From Chiua virens (Eukaryota > Basidiomycota > Agaricomycetes > Boletales > Boletaceae), in contig JAHNUO010000010.1 of the NCBI GenBank assembly GCA_019787685.1, positions 434,001-498,000 on the forward strand: DNA of 64,000 nt, given 5' to 3'. Position numbers and translations under genes: made by a program. Under the pieces are notes generated by a model, which had not been told where the DNA came from, did no database searches, and saw nothing but the letters and a program-made list of their open reading frames with translations. The stretch's first letter is position 1, and each line of letters opens with the position of its first letter. This document shows, in pieces, positions 32,901 through 45,370 of this stretch.

Positions 32901-35900
32901 ATGTCCACCAATCTAGTCTGCCTTGGGTGTCGACAGCCATTTGAATCGACCAAATCTCTGAGTGCGCATGAAGGCCGGTGTTCCAAGAGTCATGCACTGT
33001 CCTCTAACCTATTTTCGAAGCACTATCAAACTCAGACCAAGGTCAAGGCCAAGGGGAGGAAGCAGGAGCATCCAAAGCACACTGCAACACTGAGCCCAGG
33101 CTCGAGCTCTCGGTCTTCATCATCTCCATCCAACTCAGAGTCTCAAGTGTTACGCAGCGCTGCCTTTGCTGACTCAGTAGCCCTACAACAGGGTGCAAAT
33201 GATACTGTGGAAGAGCTTGAAGAAGACGAGGGTAATACCCAACTCGAAGATTGGGACATGGAGAATGAGGATGATGTTGAGGTGTGCGATTTACTCTGAC
33301 ATTCTTGTTGTGCCGCTACTTACAACATGTTCAAAGTTCAATGAAGAACTTGACGTGAATATGTCGCCATCACCACCACCACCACCAGCCATACACTCTG
33401 TACGTTCAGGACGGCATATCTGACTTCCTGCCCGCTACATAGACTTTCTTCCTGGCCAATTCACTGGGCTTCGTCAAGCACCATATGTTGCGCCCCCGGA
33501 CCCCGAGCCTGAGTCACCTTCAACTTCTCAGGAATCCCATTCCGACTTATCCCATTCTGACTCATCCACATCACCGACCCAATTTACAACTCGATCTGAC
33601 TCCATGGGGCTGTATTGAATCTATCCTGTTCCTCCCACCTTCATTCCCAATACGGACTCACTTTTGGACGTGGTTGATGCCCCCACATTAGAACAAAACC
33701 ACTGGCAGTCCCACCACACTGCCGACTCGACCACTCCAACCACGCTCAATGAACTCTATTCAGTGTTCAGTAGTCCTACTGCAGCACTTCTGATGCTTTG
33801 GCATTATTCAGGTTCGACAACAAAGTCCATCTCAGAGCTTAATCGGCTTGCCATATCATATTGTGGTGACCCTCTTTTTAACCCAGCTGATGCGGCTTCT
33901 TTCTCACATGAACGAGAGCGGAAACGCATAAGCAGGTATCTACAGGAGGAGTTCAATCCTTTTCGTGCTACACACGGGTGGATGAAAACCACACTGGACT
34001 TGCCACTCCCTATGGAACAAGCACGATATCGATCCAAAGATGCGATACCAACAATTGAAGTTGAAGTCATTCACTGGTCAATCACAGAAATTATCACATC
34101 TGTATTCAAGGATACCATCGCATCTACATTTCATATGACACCATTTGAACAATACTGGAACACCTCTGAAGATCGTGCTGTTAAGGTATACTCCGAAGTC
34201 TATTCATCTCCTAGGATACTTGAGATGCACAAGGAGGTCAACGCGCTACCTCGGGACATTGATGACACATATGAGTGTGTCGTTCTACCACTTATGGTAT
34301 GGTCAGATGCAACACAGCTCGCAAACTTCGGTGATGCTTCCCTTTGGCCTATTTATCTCTCCTTTGGCAATCAGTCAAAATATGTATGTGGAAGGCCAAC
34401 ATCAGCAGCATGCCATCATCTTGCGTACATCCCAAAGGTAATTAGTTGTATTTGACATGTATCTTATTGCTAACCAATGATACAGCTACCCGATAACTTT
34501 CAAGACGAGTACATAAAAAAACATGGTGGGAAGGCCTCGACCCCCGAAATGTATACCCTCTGCAAGCGAGAACTTGTACATTTGGTTTGGAAGATGCTTC
34601 TTGATGATGACTTCAGGCATGCTTACAAGTATGGCTTGCTGATTGAATGTGCCGATACCATCATACGGCGCTTTTTCCCTCGCTTCTATATTTATGCCTG
34701 TGATTACCCTGAAAAGTGAGTTTGGAAGATCATGGCCCGAAAGTAGCTGATCAGAACCATCAATAGGATCATCCTTGCTTGTATAAAGTTCCTTGGAAAA
34801 TGTCTCTGCCCCCGATGTCTCGCTGAGAAGTCTGAAGTCCATCTGATGGGAACGGAAGAAGACATGGTGGCTCATGTAACAAGGCTGCGGTATAGTGATG
34901 AGCGTTACCATCGAAAGGTTGCAATGGCACGCCAAAAGATCTTTCAGGATGGGCACAGGATCAATGGGAAAACTGTCAAGAAATATATGGAACAGGAATC
35001 TCTTGTTCCGATCTGTGTAAGTTTTTGAGTTGAAATTCATTCAAACTAATGAAACATTCATAGAATGCCTTTTCTGAGCAACTTTCTGAGTTCGCTTTCA
35101 ATTTCTTCCTACTTTTTGTGATCGATCTCCTACACAAATTCGAACTCGGCGTCTGGAAGGCTACTTTCACACATCTACTACATATCCTGCAAGCTGTTGG
35201 CGGCATAGCTGTAAATGAATTGAACTGGAGGCAAGTCATAAAATTGGTCCTTAGGCTTGAACTCTCTTACTGTATCAGAATACAGATATCGCAAGGTCCT
35301 GACATTCGGACATGGAACCATTCGAAAGTTTCACAACAATGTGTCCTCGATGAAGCGGTTGGCAGGACGAGACTTTGAGGACCTTCTGCAGGTAGGTTTC
35401 CTTAAGCCACGATGCAAATTTACGACCAGTTTAATGCCTTTTTAGTGCGCACTTCCAGCTTTTGAAGGACTGTTGCCCTCTCCTCACAATGAGGTTATTC
35501 TGGACCTTCTGTTCGACCTAGCCTCTTGGCATGCATATGCTAAACTACATATGCATACAGATGATACACTAACTCTTTTTGACATAGTGACAGTCTCCCT
35601 TGGACGCTCAGTCCAGCGATTCCAGCATGTCACATGCTCGTATTACTATACCACCGAGCTACCCCAAGAGCATGCGGCACGAGGACGGTGCAAGGCGGCA
35701 GTCTTATCAAAGGTTAAAGGCACCAAGGGAATGACATCCACAGGGGGTCCTAAGTACAAGAAGTTCAACCTTGCGACATACAAATATCACGCCCTTGGTG
35801 ATTACCCCGACACCATTCAAAATTTTGGGACAACAGATAATTATTCAACCCAATTGGTGAGCAACTCACATGCGTAAGTCGAACATCCTAATTGATCAAA

Positions 35901-37371
35901 TTTGAAGGGTGAACTTGAGCATAGGCGCTCAAAGCGTCGTTTTCCATGGTCAGGGAAGAAGAAAGGTTCTATGGTAGCAAGTATAGCCAATCAAGAGGCC
36001 ATTGAACGTTTCGTTAGGAAGGTGATTGTGGCACGAGAAACTTTGGTTGCAGACACAGCAAACTTGAATACACCTTGGCATGCTCGCTCTTTGCCTGAAG
36101 ATCACTATCGTATTGCATCTAGCACTCGCATTGCACATGACCTCACATCTTGGTTGAGCGAGAAACGGAATGATCCTGCTGCTAGAGTAAGTTCATCATT
36201 ATTGTTATCGGTTTCTATTGCTGAGGATGAAGTATGATACCAGAGCTTTATTCCACGTCTAAAAGACCATCTCCTGGCACGCCTGCGAGGCCTCACCTAC
36301 AACGGTGATGAGTATGACTTTACCGACCAAGACCGACAATGCATTGTTTTGCATAACAATAAGTTCTTCAAACATTCTCTCTTGCGTGTCAATTACACAA
36401 CCTACGACCTACGACGCGAGCAAGACACCATCAATCCACTGACACGTGCCAACGTAATGTTGCTCTCACAAGAAGACGAGCGGATCCACCCCTATTGGTA
36501 TGCTCGCATCGTCCTCATCTTCCACGTGTTGGTCGAACATCGAATGGATCCATTCTCACAATTTTCGGCCCCAAAGCAGATGGATGTTCTATTTGTGCAA
36601 TGGTTCCAGCGAGACGCAAACTTTGATGCAGGATGGGATTCGAAGCGCTTGTATCGACTCCAGTTCTTTGACACTGATGTCATTGGGGTTGAAGAAGCCT
36701 TTGGTTTCATCAACCCAGATTCCGTGATGCGTGGGGTTCACCTCATTCCAGCATTTGCATATGGACATACTGAGGACTCAGAATACCTTGGGCCATCCTT
36801 TGCAAGACGAGATTCGGCAACAAGAGACTCAGAGTGGAATATCGATTGGAGGTACTTCTACGTGAACATGTATGTATCTGTTTCGCTTACAGTTGTCGTA
36901 TTGACCCAGATCCACCCTCAGGTTTGTCGATAGGGATATGTTTATGCGGTTTCGGGGTGGTGGTGTTGGGCACAAAGTAACCTGGGATTGGAATGAACAA
37001 TTGCAACAGGAAGGTCGGGTTGCTCGGGAGTATGATTTGGACGCGGAAATGAGAGCAGCAAGGGAAGAGTCAGAAGGGCCCGCCAAGATTGAAAAAGAAG
37101 CTGACGAAACCAGCAAAGACAAAGGTGAGTGAACAGAGGGGTGTGCGACTCACCGAATACTGACTCCCAGAACCCAGATGGCAGTGACTCAGGCCGTGTT
37201 GACTCCGAGGACGATGTCAGTGTGTTCGGAAACTTGAATGATGAGGATGTTGAGGGTGGTGAGCAAGAACTTGAGTCAGATGGCGAACACGAGCTCGACC
37301 GAATTGTTGCTGACATTGGGGAGGAACTAGATGACCATGTCTGGGCCAAAGAGGGATTTGGTCAACTCTAA
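32901..37371 (+). pseudogene. Plavaka-type (CACTA-like) transposase with two nonsense codons
   Basis: ATG at 32,901 (MSTNLVCLGCRQPFESTKSL) starts a zinc-finger-like head CLGC...SAHEGRC, then an acidic stretch. Later blocks are DAPTLEQNHWQ, FDATAL-region residues MVWSDATQLANFGDASLWPIY and FGNQSKYVCGRP, YPEKxxLAC-like CIKFLGKCLCPRC, FVIDLLHKFELGVWKA, HNNVSSMKRLAGRDFEDLLQ, GELEHRRSKRRF, and the Plavaka hallmark FVDRDMFMRFRGGGVGHKV (about 36,925-36,980). The stop is at 37,371. Introns have good GT-AG ends. Two in-frame TGA codons, 33,421-33,423 and 33,616-33,618, stand where relatives have Arg (between HI and LPARYIDFLP, and between GLY and IYPVPP). They fit CGA-to-TGA changes. The rest is open, so decay looks recent. 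Confidence 0.82.
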
Positions 37372-37429
37372 TGACTTACTACTGATGACAATGCTTAACC
37401 CTCTATTATCATTTATAATGTCCTACGAC

Positions 37430-37636
37430 ATGATGTTATCTGTTCAAGGACTTTCTAAGATACAATATGAGATTGAATTATCATTTACACTGTTCTTGTC
37501 GCATTCTATTATCTGCTCGAGGACTTTCTAAGATACAATATAAGATTGAATTATCATTTACACTGTTCTTATCGCATTCTATTATCTGCTCGAGGACTTT
37601 CTAAGATACAACATGAGATTAAATTATCATTTATGA
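37430..37636. repeat. Direct tandem repeat, about 73 bp x 2.7
   Basis: The unit contains GGACTTTCTAAGATACAA and GATTGAATTATCATTTACACTG, with three GGACTTTCTAAGATACAA occurrences. It lies just 3' of the Plavaka stop, where CACTA-like elements carry subterminal repeats. The end of the element itself was not found. Confidence 0.8.
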
Positions 37637-38018
37637 CCACCAGTGATACACTATGATCAATTTAGGGGTATTCGACGGGATAACCTGACTTAACATTATC
37701 AGAACTTGATCAATTACGACCGTTCATACCAATTATATGGTACAGTATTATCTATTCTCAGTATTCAATGATAATACATAATGTTGCTAGTTTTTATGTA
37801 GTCTGAATGGCTGTATTTCGGCCGATGTTATCAGAGCTTATCATAATTCTGCGATTTTTGTGATGTGCGACAGAAACTTCAACCTCCAAGTTTTAATCCA
37901 CATATTTCAGTTGAATCCGGATGACATGGCATTCGATTATAGGTACTTTAGTCGCAAATTCGATCTTGCGAATGCGTCCATGGTGCAACACTGCCCCACC
38001 GACTCACTGGCAACCACC
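37637..38018. other. AT-rich spacer between Plavaka element and MFS gene
   Basis: No gene recognised. It probably contains the right boundary of the outer transposon, but no inverted end or target duplication could be matched to the left side. Confidence 0.45.
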
Positions 38019-40637
38019 TCAATAAAGGTAGCGGAACCCCTTGCGACGACGGACGGCTTCCTCGAACGAGATGCCTTCCAGCTTGGCAGCCTCCTCAATC
38101 CGTTCCCGTTCAGGACCTTGCAGAAGATCCTGTTCTTCTCGTTCCATCCGTTTATTCTCACGGATCAACATTTGTCTCATAACTAGGCAATTGTATCAGT
38201 CATAATACGTGGTTGATCAAGACAACGACGGAATCAAACGAAAAATGGCGAGTCCGAGTGTCCCTTTGTAACTTACCGAATCCCAAGACGCTCGTGAGAA
38301 CCAGACTACAGATGGCGATGATCATCGATTGGTGGTACTCCGGACCCCAGCTTGCTTGCCAGATGTATGACCCAATACTGTGCGATTTGGTTAGTTGAAT
38401 CATCCGGAACCAAAATACAACGAATGTACAGATTTCCGAGGTTCCCTACTCCATTGACCAGACCTAGTGCTGCCGATCTCTTTGCAGGTGGTCGTGTTAT
38501 GGTATTCGAGACCCAATTCAGGGTCAACGCATAGCCTGTTTATTGCGTTAAATGACCGAACGGGCAGATTAAACGTGTCATACGCACCACAATAACCAGT
38601 GGTCATGAGGAAAAGGGAAAAGTACCTCCCACCAGTGGACATGGTCGTTAATGCGATGATGTATCCAACGAGGATGGTCCACCACCAAACTGCAAGGTGG
38701 AAATAACGCTCTCCGGTTCGATCTATACAACCTTGGATGAACATCGGCTGGCACCCTACTGCAAGAATTACTTGCCACAGTTCCATGCATTGACCACACA
38801 GCATATCGAGGCAAAAATCCACGGAGGACTGTCACGAGTGATGGATAAAAATGGACTCAAATGAAGGCAGGCTTACTTACGCAGCCATCAAAAGAGTGTT
38901 TGTCGTGCTGTATCCAAGAGTGGCAGTCAAACTAGAAGCAAATTCGTCAGCATCATACAGGGCATCGTATGTTCATCAGGGACTCACGTCGGGAAGAAGT
39001 TGATGAAACTCAACCCCAAGAGCTGTGCGCAGCTCATAATCATGAAAATCCAAACCTTGATATCACGGATAGCGAGCTTGAAACCATCGAGGATTCTATG
39101 GGTAACAACCGAATGTCATTCATTGTTTCTGCACAGCAAGATTGTGAGGAGTGAGAAATTAGACACATACGTCGCATCGGCAGAGTCTTGGTCGGCTTCT
39201 CCGGCATCTTCTGCAAGTCTCACTTGCGCCAAGCGTCGTTCCGCAACGGACAGCCATTGCGTATTGTAGGGCTGACGATGAGAACATTTCGATCAATAAA
39301 TAAACGCCAGCCCCACGAGTCAACACCCACGAAGTCCGGGAGGAGCCAACTGGGATAATCACGAGGAAGACATAAAGTTCTGAAACATGACTCAGAAAGG
39401 AAACACGCACATGGACAGCAGTCCAAAAAACATTGTGACGGCACCCTAGGATAAACAGGGTACATCCGGTCAGCAGTACACTACAGCGTTCTGGAAACAA
39501 GCTACCTCGATATAGAACAACCTAGCGGTTCATGTATGAGCCATGGTTTCGTATAATCAAGTTTACCAACTCACCATCGCCATGCAGCGATGCCGAGTTT
39601 TCCCTGCATGTTTCCCAGAATCCCGGCTGCTATGAACTGATAACAGATATAGCCTGATTTTCAGCGCAGAAATCAAACCTACACTTCCAAATGCATTAGA
39701 TATTAATAGGCCAACGTAGAACACGGCTGAACGTAGTGCCAGTTCCTGTGAATAGTAGCACGTCAGAGGTGCAGAAATAAAAATGTGCGATATAGAGCGT
39801 ACCTTTTTGGTGTACCATCTCGACAACAGGTAAATGCACCCCGGGTAGAAGGCCGCCTGGGAAAGACCATCGATATTGCGCGCTATCTAATATTTGAGAA
39901 AATAAGTCCGCACCTCCGGAATTCCGATGAAAACACGACAAGCCATTATTCCAGCAAAATTAGTCGTAACCTGCAACCAAATGAGAGGGACCTGTAACAA
40001 TCAAAAGAGAGTTCACGAACCCCAGTCATGGCGCTTGTTAAACCCCAGGCCACAACACAGACTCCAATATACCAAGATGGTCTTTAGCACGCGAGCATTG
40101 TCAGTTCTAGCGATAGACCAAATCACATAAGGACTAACCTTGATATGTAGCCCAAGATCTACGTCGAATTTCGAGTTAGAGAGGAAATCGTAAAGTAAAA
40201 CGTTCAAGCGTACCATGTTAGAGGGAATTTGCGCGGGGCAGTAAGACGCATAAAGAACAGCAAGGAGACTTTCATATTCTACATCTATAGCAGCGTCAAG
40301 GACCAATGCGATGTTGATAGGAAATAAAATTACCTGACAGGCCGAGATCCGTTTCTAAACCTTGAAGCCTAGCAGCAGTGATAGCAACGCGCTGTAGACA
40401 CCCAGGAGATATTGGACAGCGTCAACAACAATGTTGACGAGCAAAACTCACATCAATGTAATTCAGCAAGTAGATGACGACGATGGTAGGCATGACCCTG
40501 GTGTCAAGCTTACGCAGCAGATCACGTTCAGCTGCCTTTCTGTTCCCCTCTCTCAGTACGACAAAGTCATCCGATTCCTGCGCTACCGAAACAACGTTTT
40601 CCGTGAACGAGTCGGATCTCTTCTCTCCAAGAGACAT
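38019..40637 (-). CDS. MFS transporter, anion:cation symporter (Dal5/Tna1-like) family, copy 1
   Basis: Plasma-membrane proton symporter family whose characterised members take up allantoate, nicotinate and related organic anions. The ATG at 40,637 starts MSLGEKRSDSFTEN. Exon 1 ends in the first membrane span at MPTIVVIYLLNYIDV. Then come RVAITAARLQGLETDLGLS, LLAVLYASYCPAQIPSNM, YIGVCVVAWGLTSAMTG, AAFYPGCIYLLSRWYTKK, ELALRSAVFYVGLLISNAFG, AAWRWLFYIEG-type residues, and a long C-terminal half with TTNTLLMAA-like spans. The cytosolic end reads PERERIEEAAKLEGISFEEAVRR...GFRYLY, stop at 38,019. It has many short introns. YPGxxYxLSxWYxxxELAxR is the family signature. No break was noted. It is paralogous to, and in tandem with, the gene at 42,021-44,529. 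The substrate is not deducible. Confidence 0.82.
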
Positions 40638-42020
40638 CGTTAGTGTGCAGAATGGGGTGATGACAAGGGGACAGTGGATTCAAGGAAACTACCCGACAAT
40701 TTTGCATGGTATCCTTATATACACGGTTGGGGCAGAAGATCCACACAGAAACTCATGACCTGCTGAAGTAGGCATGTAAGTGAGGTTCAAAGCCGTACAA
40801 AGCGCTGGAAATAGCAAGTGATCGCAAGATCCAGATCAAAATGACCGAACGAACCCCGAAATATCAAAGGACACCCCCAACAGTGTCGGCATCAATGAGA
40901 TTGGCCAACATAATCGAGGCATTTGGACAGCTTCGGGTGATCCATACAAGTCCCTGTGAAAAAATGAAAGCGCAAACATACATTCGTGACTCGTCAGAAA
41001 ACTGAAGCCGGGAAAGACAACACCCACCTGTCCACCAAGCTACCAGGTTGCTGTACAGTATCTGGGTGGTACATAAATCCACATTCGTTGGTTGACCATG
41101 CCAGTGCCTTACAACTTGTCTACAGCGCAGCTATCATAGGATCATGTCACGACGCTGACACGAAACAACTTGTGAACTGAAAAGGCGTTTTTCGATTGGC
41201 CGCATCAATTGGTGTCACGTGTCATCGGTCCGCAGCGGCAGGTCACCTGTCACATGTCACTGCGATATCCTGCCCATGGCTCCATATGAATTATAATTAC
41301 TTGCATAGGGCCGCGACGGCGCGGCAGAGCCCGCTACTTGGTTCGAATGATTTACAAGGAATTGTAGGCATTCAGTTGGGTCGTGTATGATACATTTGTT
41401 ATGGGCAGCCGTAAACAAGTACAAGTAAAGTGTGAATTGGTAGCATGAATCGACTGCACGCGGCAGAGCCCAACAGAGATGTAGATATCAGGCACAGACG
41501 CTCTTTGCAGTCCTAATAAAAGATAAAATAAAATAAAATAAAATATATGAGATAGTAGTCCATCGCATAGGGGCGTCAGATCTTCAGAGACAGGCTTTAG
41601 ATTTTTATTCACTCATTTTCGTGATATGTGCGATGCACGGCGATTGCGTCCATTGCGTATCGGACACCGCATACGCGGTCGCGGACATTGTCCACTTTCA
41701 TCCCATCGTAGCGCTACGCGCCTTCCATTGAAAATTCCTGAGATAAAGTAAAGTAAGCCTTTGGGAGCAACGGAAACACGTACGAACTACTCACCTTCGT
41801 CTGTCATGACGGTCGTTCGAGATAGGTTTCAATCGTCACATCAATAATCGATCTCTGACTCATCCAAAACGACGCACGTGATATTTTACCATACAAGGAA
41901 ATTCACGTGATTTTTCTTTTTTCCCGCATAGTTGATTCGAAGTCCGACGACGGGTCCCCCGCCGTAATAAACCAAAAAGCCCACTACTAAAGTAGCGGGA
42001 ATTTGTAGTGTCCAGGAGTA
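40638..42020. other. Spacer between the tandem MFS genes
   Basis: Upstream region of MFS copy 1. It contains a cluster of E-box-like CACGTG, CACCTG and CACATG sites at about 41,213-41,262, and an AAAAT microsatellite at about 41,520-41,547. A short hairpin-like CCCACTAC...GTAGCGGG lies near 41,980. No gene recognised. Confidence 0.5.
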
Positions 42021-44529
42021 CTAATACAGATAGCGGAACCCCATCCTACGCCTCACAGCCTCCTCAAACGTAATCTCCTCCAACTTGGCCGCCTCTTCGA
42101 TCCGCTCCCGTTCAGGTCCATGCATCAAATCCAGTTCTGCACGTTCCGTGCGTTTGTTCTCCCTCACGAGCAGCACCCGGATGACTAAATACATGGGTAT
42201 GTCTGACTCGATCGGCTTACAAGGAGATATAATTAGAGTACGCACCGAAACTGAGGAGACTCGCAAATGCAAGCGCGCAGAGTGCGATAATCATGGATTG
42301 GTGGTACTCGGGGCCCCAATTCGATGACCAAATGTAGGACCCCATCCTGTTTGAACGTCGATGAGCGCATATCGAATGGTAGGGTGAGGATAAGACTACA
42401 TACAAATTCCCCAGATTACCGAACCCATTCACGAGGCCGATCGCTGCGGATCGTTTGGCTGGTGGTCGAGGGATAGCATTAGCCACCCAGACCAGTGTCA
42501 ACGTGAACCCTAACGCAATGGGCAGTGGAACAATCAATCAAGAACGAAAGTGAATAACAAGGGAATACGTACCGCAGTATCCAGATGCCATAAGGAACAA
42601 CGAGAAATATCTCCCACCCGTTGCCATCGTCGAAAGAGAGATAATGTAACCAACCATGACAACCCACCACCAAGCGGTCTGGTGGAAGAATCGTTCACCG
42701 GTAACATCTGCGTGCATGGGTTGTTAGCCGAATCAAATCTGATCCGTTAGGTAGATCAGGCTTGAGATGCTCACCAGCATGCCGTGCGTTGATAATCGTC
42801 GCAATGGCCGCAAAGATCCACGGTGGGCTGACGATACGTACTGAATAAATGCTATAACACATATGATGCAATGGTACATACGCTGCCATCAGCAGAGTGT
42901 TTGTCGTCGAGTAGCCGAGAGTGGCAGTCAACCTGAACGTGAAGATATAAGCTCGATCATACATGATTCGCTCATAAAGCACTCACGTCGGGAAGAAGTT
43001 GGTGAAACTGAGTCCTAGCAGTTGAGAACAACACATGAGCATGAAGATCGGGACCTTGGGATCTTTTAATGCCAACTTCAGTCCCTCGAAGACCCTGCAA
43101 GAACAATTAATATCTGGAAAGTTTGAGACATGGATAACGCACGAGGCTTGTTCAGAATCCTTGTCTGCTTCCCCGGCATCCTCTGCAAGTCTGACTTGAG
43201 CTAGATGTCTCTCCGCAGGAGTCAACCACCTAGTGTTGTGGGGCTAAGATAGAGACAGCAGTTCAGACATTTCAAAGTGTATGAACGATGGCCTCGGAAC
43301 ATACATAATCCGGAAGCAACCACCTACGGGTTTTGTTGAGTGAAAGAAGTGAGAAAACAGCACGGACATCGGACGCACATGGCCAGGAAGCCAATGAAGA
43401 TCGTTACTGCCCCCTCGATATAGAAAAGCCTATATCCCAGAAACAATGCAGTCAGGGAACATGCTCGGGCAAAAATAAGACAATCCTACCATCTCCATGC
43501 GGCGATACCCATCGTCCCATTCATGGTTCCCAAAATGCCTGCAGCCCAAAACTAGACACAATCAAGGAGTCAGGAACTCAAGCGTGCGAACAGAGTATGG
43601 AAAGGCTTACGCTACCAAAAGCAAGCGAGATAAGCAGTCCGGCGTAGAGGATAGCAGATCGGAAAGCCAGCTCCTGCATGGGTAAACATATAACGGAATC
43701 CCGTCATACAGCAGAGGGACACGAACCTTCCGTGTGTACCATCTTGATAAAATGTAGATACCTCCAGGGTAGAAGGCGGCCTGAAACGATATCTCGCACC
43801 AGTCGATTTTATTTCAGCGAATTATATCGCCTTACCTCGGGTAACCCGACGAAGACACGACAGGCCATGATACCAGCGAAGTTGTGTGTAACGCCTGTCA
43901 GAGCACTGGTCAAGCCCCACAGGACGACACAAATACTGATATAAAGGCTGGGTCTGGAACCGATCTTCAGCGACCTTTCCATTTGATATCAAGACAGTGC
44001 AACTAACCTCGAAATGTAGTTGAGAACCTTGAGATAATAAACTATTTGGGCAGCAGGGGAATTACCGTACCACGTACCATGTTGGACGGAATTTGTATGG
44101 GACAGTAGGAGGCATAAAGAATCGCGACGACCGTATCATACTGAACATCTGTCATTTGCATGAACTGGTAGTCAGCATCACAAAGGAGGATGAACACACC
44201 AGAGAGGCTCAAATCCGTCTGTAACCCTTTAAGGCGAGCAGATGTGATCGCGACGCGCTGTAGCATCGCATAGTCAGAACAACGCGCCTTGCTACACCAA
44301 TCACGCGACGTACATCAATGTAATTCATCAAAAATATAATGACGATGGTAGGTAGTAATCGAAAATCAAGCTTGCGAACGAGTCGCCGTTCTGCAGCTTG
44401 TCGTGCTTCCACTTCTTGGACAATGTTGTCGCTGACCACGGCAGAATGCTCCACGTACGAGTCGTGCTTCTTTTCGTATTCGATTGGCATGATTGGAGAG
44501 AGAGAGAAGCGGGGACTTTCGGTTTGCAT
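42021..44529 (-). CDS. MFS transporter, anion:cation symporter (Dal5/Tna1-like) family, copy 2
   Basis: Same family and layout as the gene at 38,019. ATG at 44,529 (MQTESPRFSLSPIMPIEYEKK); the Met at about 44,490 is an alternative start. Exon 1 ends LLPTIVIIFLMNYIDV at a GTACGT donor. Later exons carry ARLKGLQTDLSLSG, VAILYASYCPIQIPSNM, AAFYPGGIYILSRWYT, ELAFRSAILYAGLLISLAFGS, AAWRWLFYIEGAVT, a GLKLALKDPKVPIFMLMCCSQLLGLSFTNFFPT block, LGYSTTNTLLMAA, AWWWVVMVGYIIS-like spans, AKRSAAIGLVNGFGNLGNL, and the tail ERERIEEAAKLEEITFEEAVRRRMGFRYLY (stop 42,021). The shared tail and exon pattern with copy 1 show a tandem duplication that has since diverged. No break was seen. A proton-coupled uptake role is from family knowledge. 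Confidence 0.84.
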
Positions 44530-44843
44530 GACCTAGCGTCGGAATATAAATAATACAAGGCGCGTTACCGTTAGGACGGTGGTGCCAGTAAGGACCGCAT
44601 GATGTGACTCGTGACGCTGGGGTGATCGATAATTTGGAGGTTTCTCGTGTTCATCAGGACATCATTGCAGAGGCTTTCTCTGATCAGAGTGCCCAGAATG
44701 TACAACTTGAACCGAATCAAATTTGTGGTACATATAAAGGCACACCAATCGTCTACTGTGTGATCGGGTCAAACTGTAACGTGACTGCTGGAAGTAATTC
44801 GGGGGTGCGAATGTATTGGTGCGTGTGAATCGTCCTTTACTCG

Positions 44844-45364
44844 TCATTCTAGGCTACATATGAGGCGCACATCATTAAATTTAAAAACCACTCGGAGGTT
44901 GCGATGGGACTCGGTTTGTGCCGTTCCACATAGCTCTGCGCGGTGAACGATGGTTTCAAACGCATCAGTGACCCACTTGAAACGGAAAGCGTATGTACCT
45001 ACCCCAAAATCGGTGATCACTCGGTCTCGTGCTCCGCCTGGGAAGCCAGTGATGGTGATGGGCCGTGTCAAGATATTACATATGACGCTTCGATGGTCCC
45101 ATCCGATAGTTTCTAGCAGCTTCAACCAATCACACGCTGAGATATTAAGTAGGAGTCTATAGGCCCAACCTGAGTGCAAGCTCGGCTCTCAATCTCAACC
45201 GCCGATGTGAGAACAAATATGGAGCACTGACCGGCCTCCATTTCTAAGAATACCACAGGCCTCGGATCAAAGAAAGATGTCCGTAGAGTGACTATAAACG
45301 ACAGGAAAATGGAATGCGCACGTCCATTCGGAAGCAATACATTCTTGCTAGGTGTAGGACGCAT
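44844..45364 (-). pseudogene. Conserved-looking hypothetical with one frame shift
   Basis: Not recognised. ATG at 45,364 opens MRPTPSKNVLLPNGRA, then a hydrophobic segment FLSFIVTLRTSFF and DPRPVVFLEMEAG. The frame ends in TGA shortly after SYLISQR near 45,122. A second frame takes up the evident continuation, CDWLKLLETIGWDHRSVIC, ITGFPGGARDRVITDFGVG and YAFRFKWVTDAFETIVHRAE, to a stop at 44,844. Both halves have protein-like composition and join with a -1-type slip and no usable intron. It could be a broken gene or a sequence error. It lies about 300 bases upstream of MFS copy 2, on the same strand. Confidence 0.45.
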
Positions 45365-45370
45365 TTTCAA

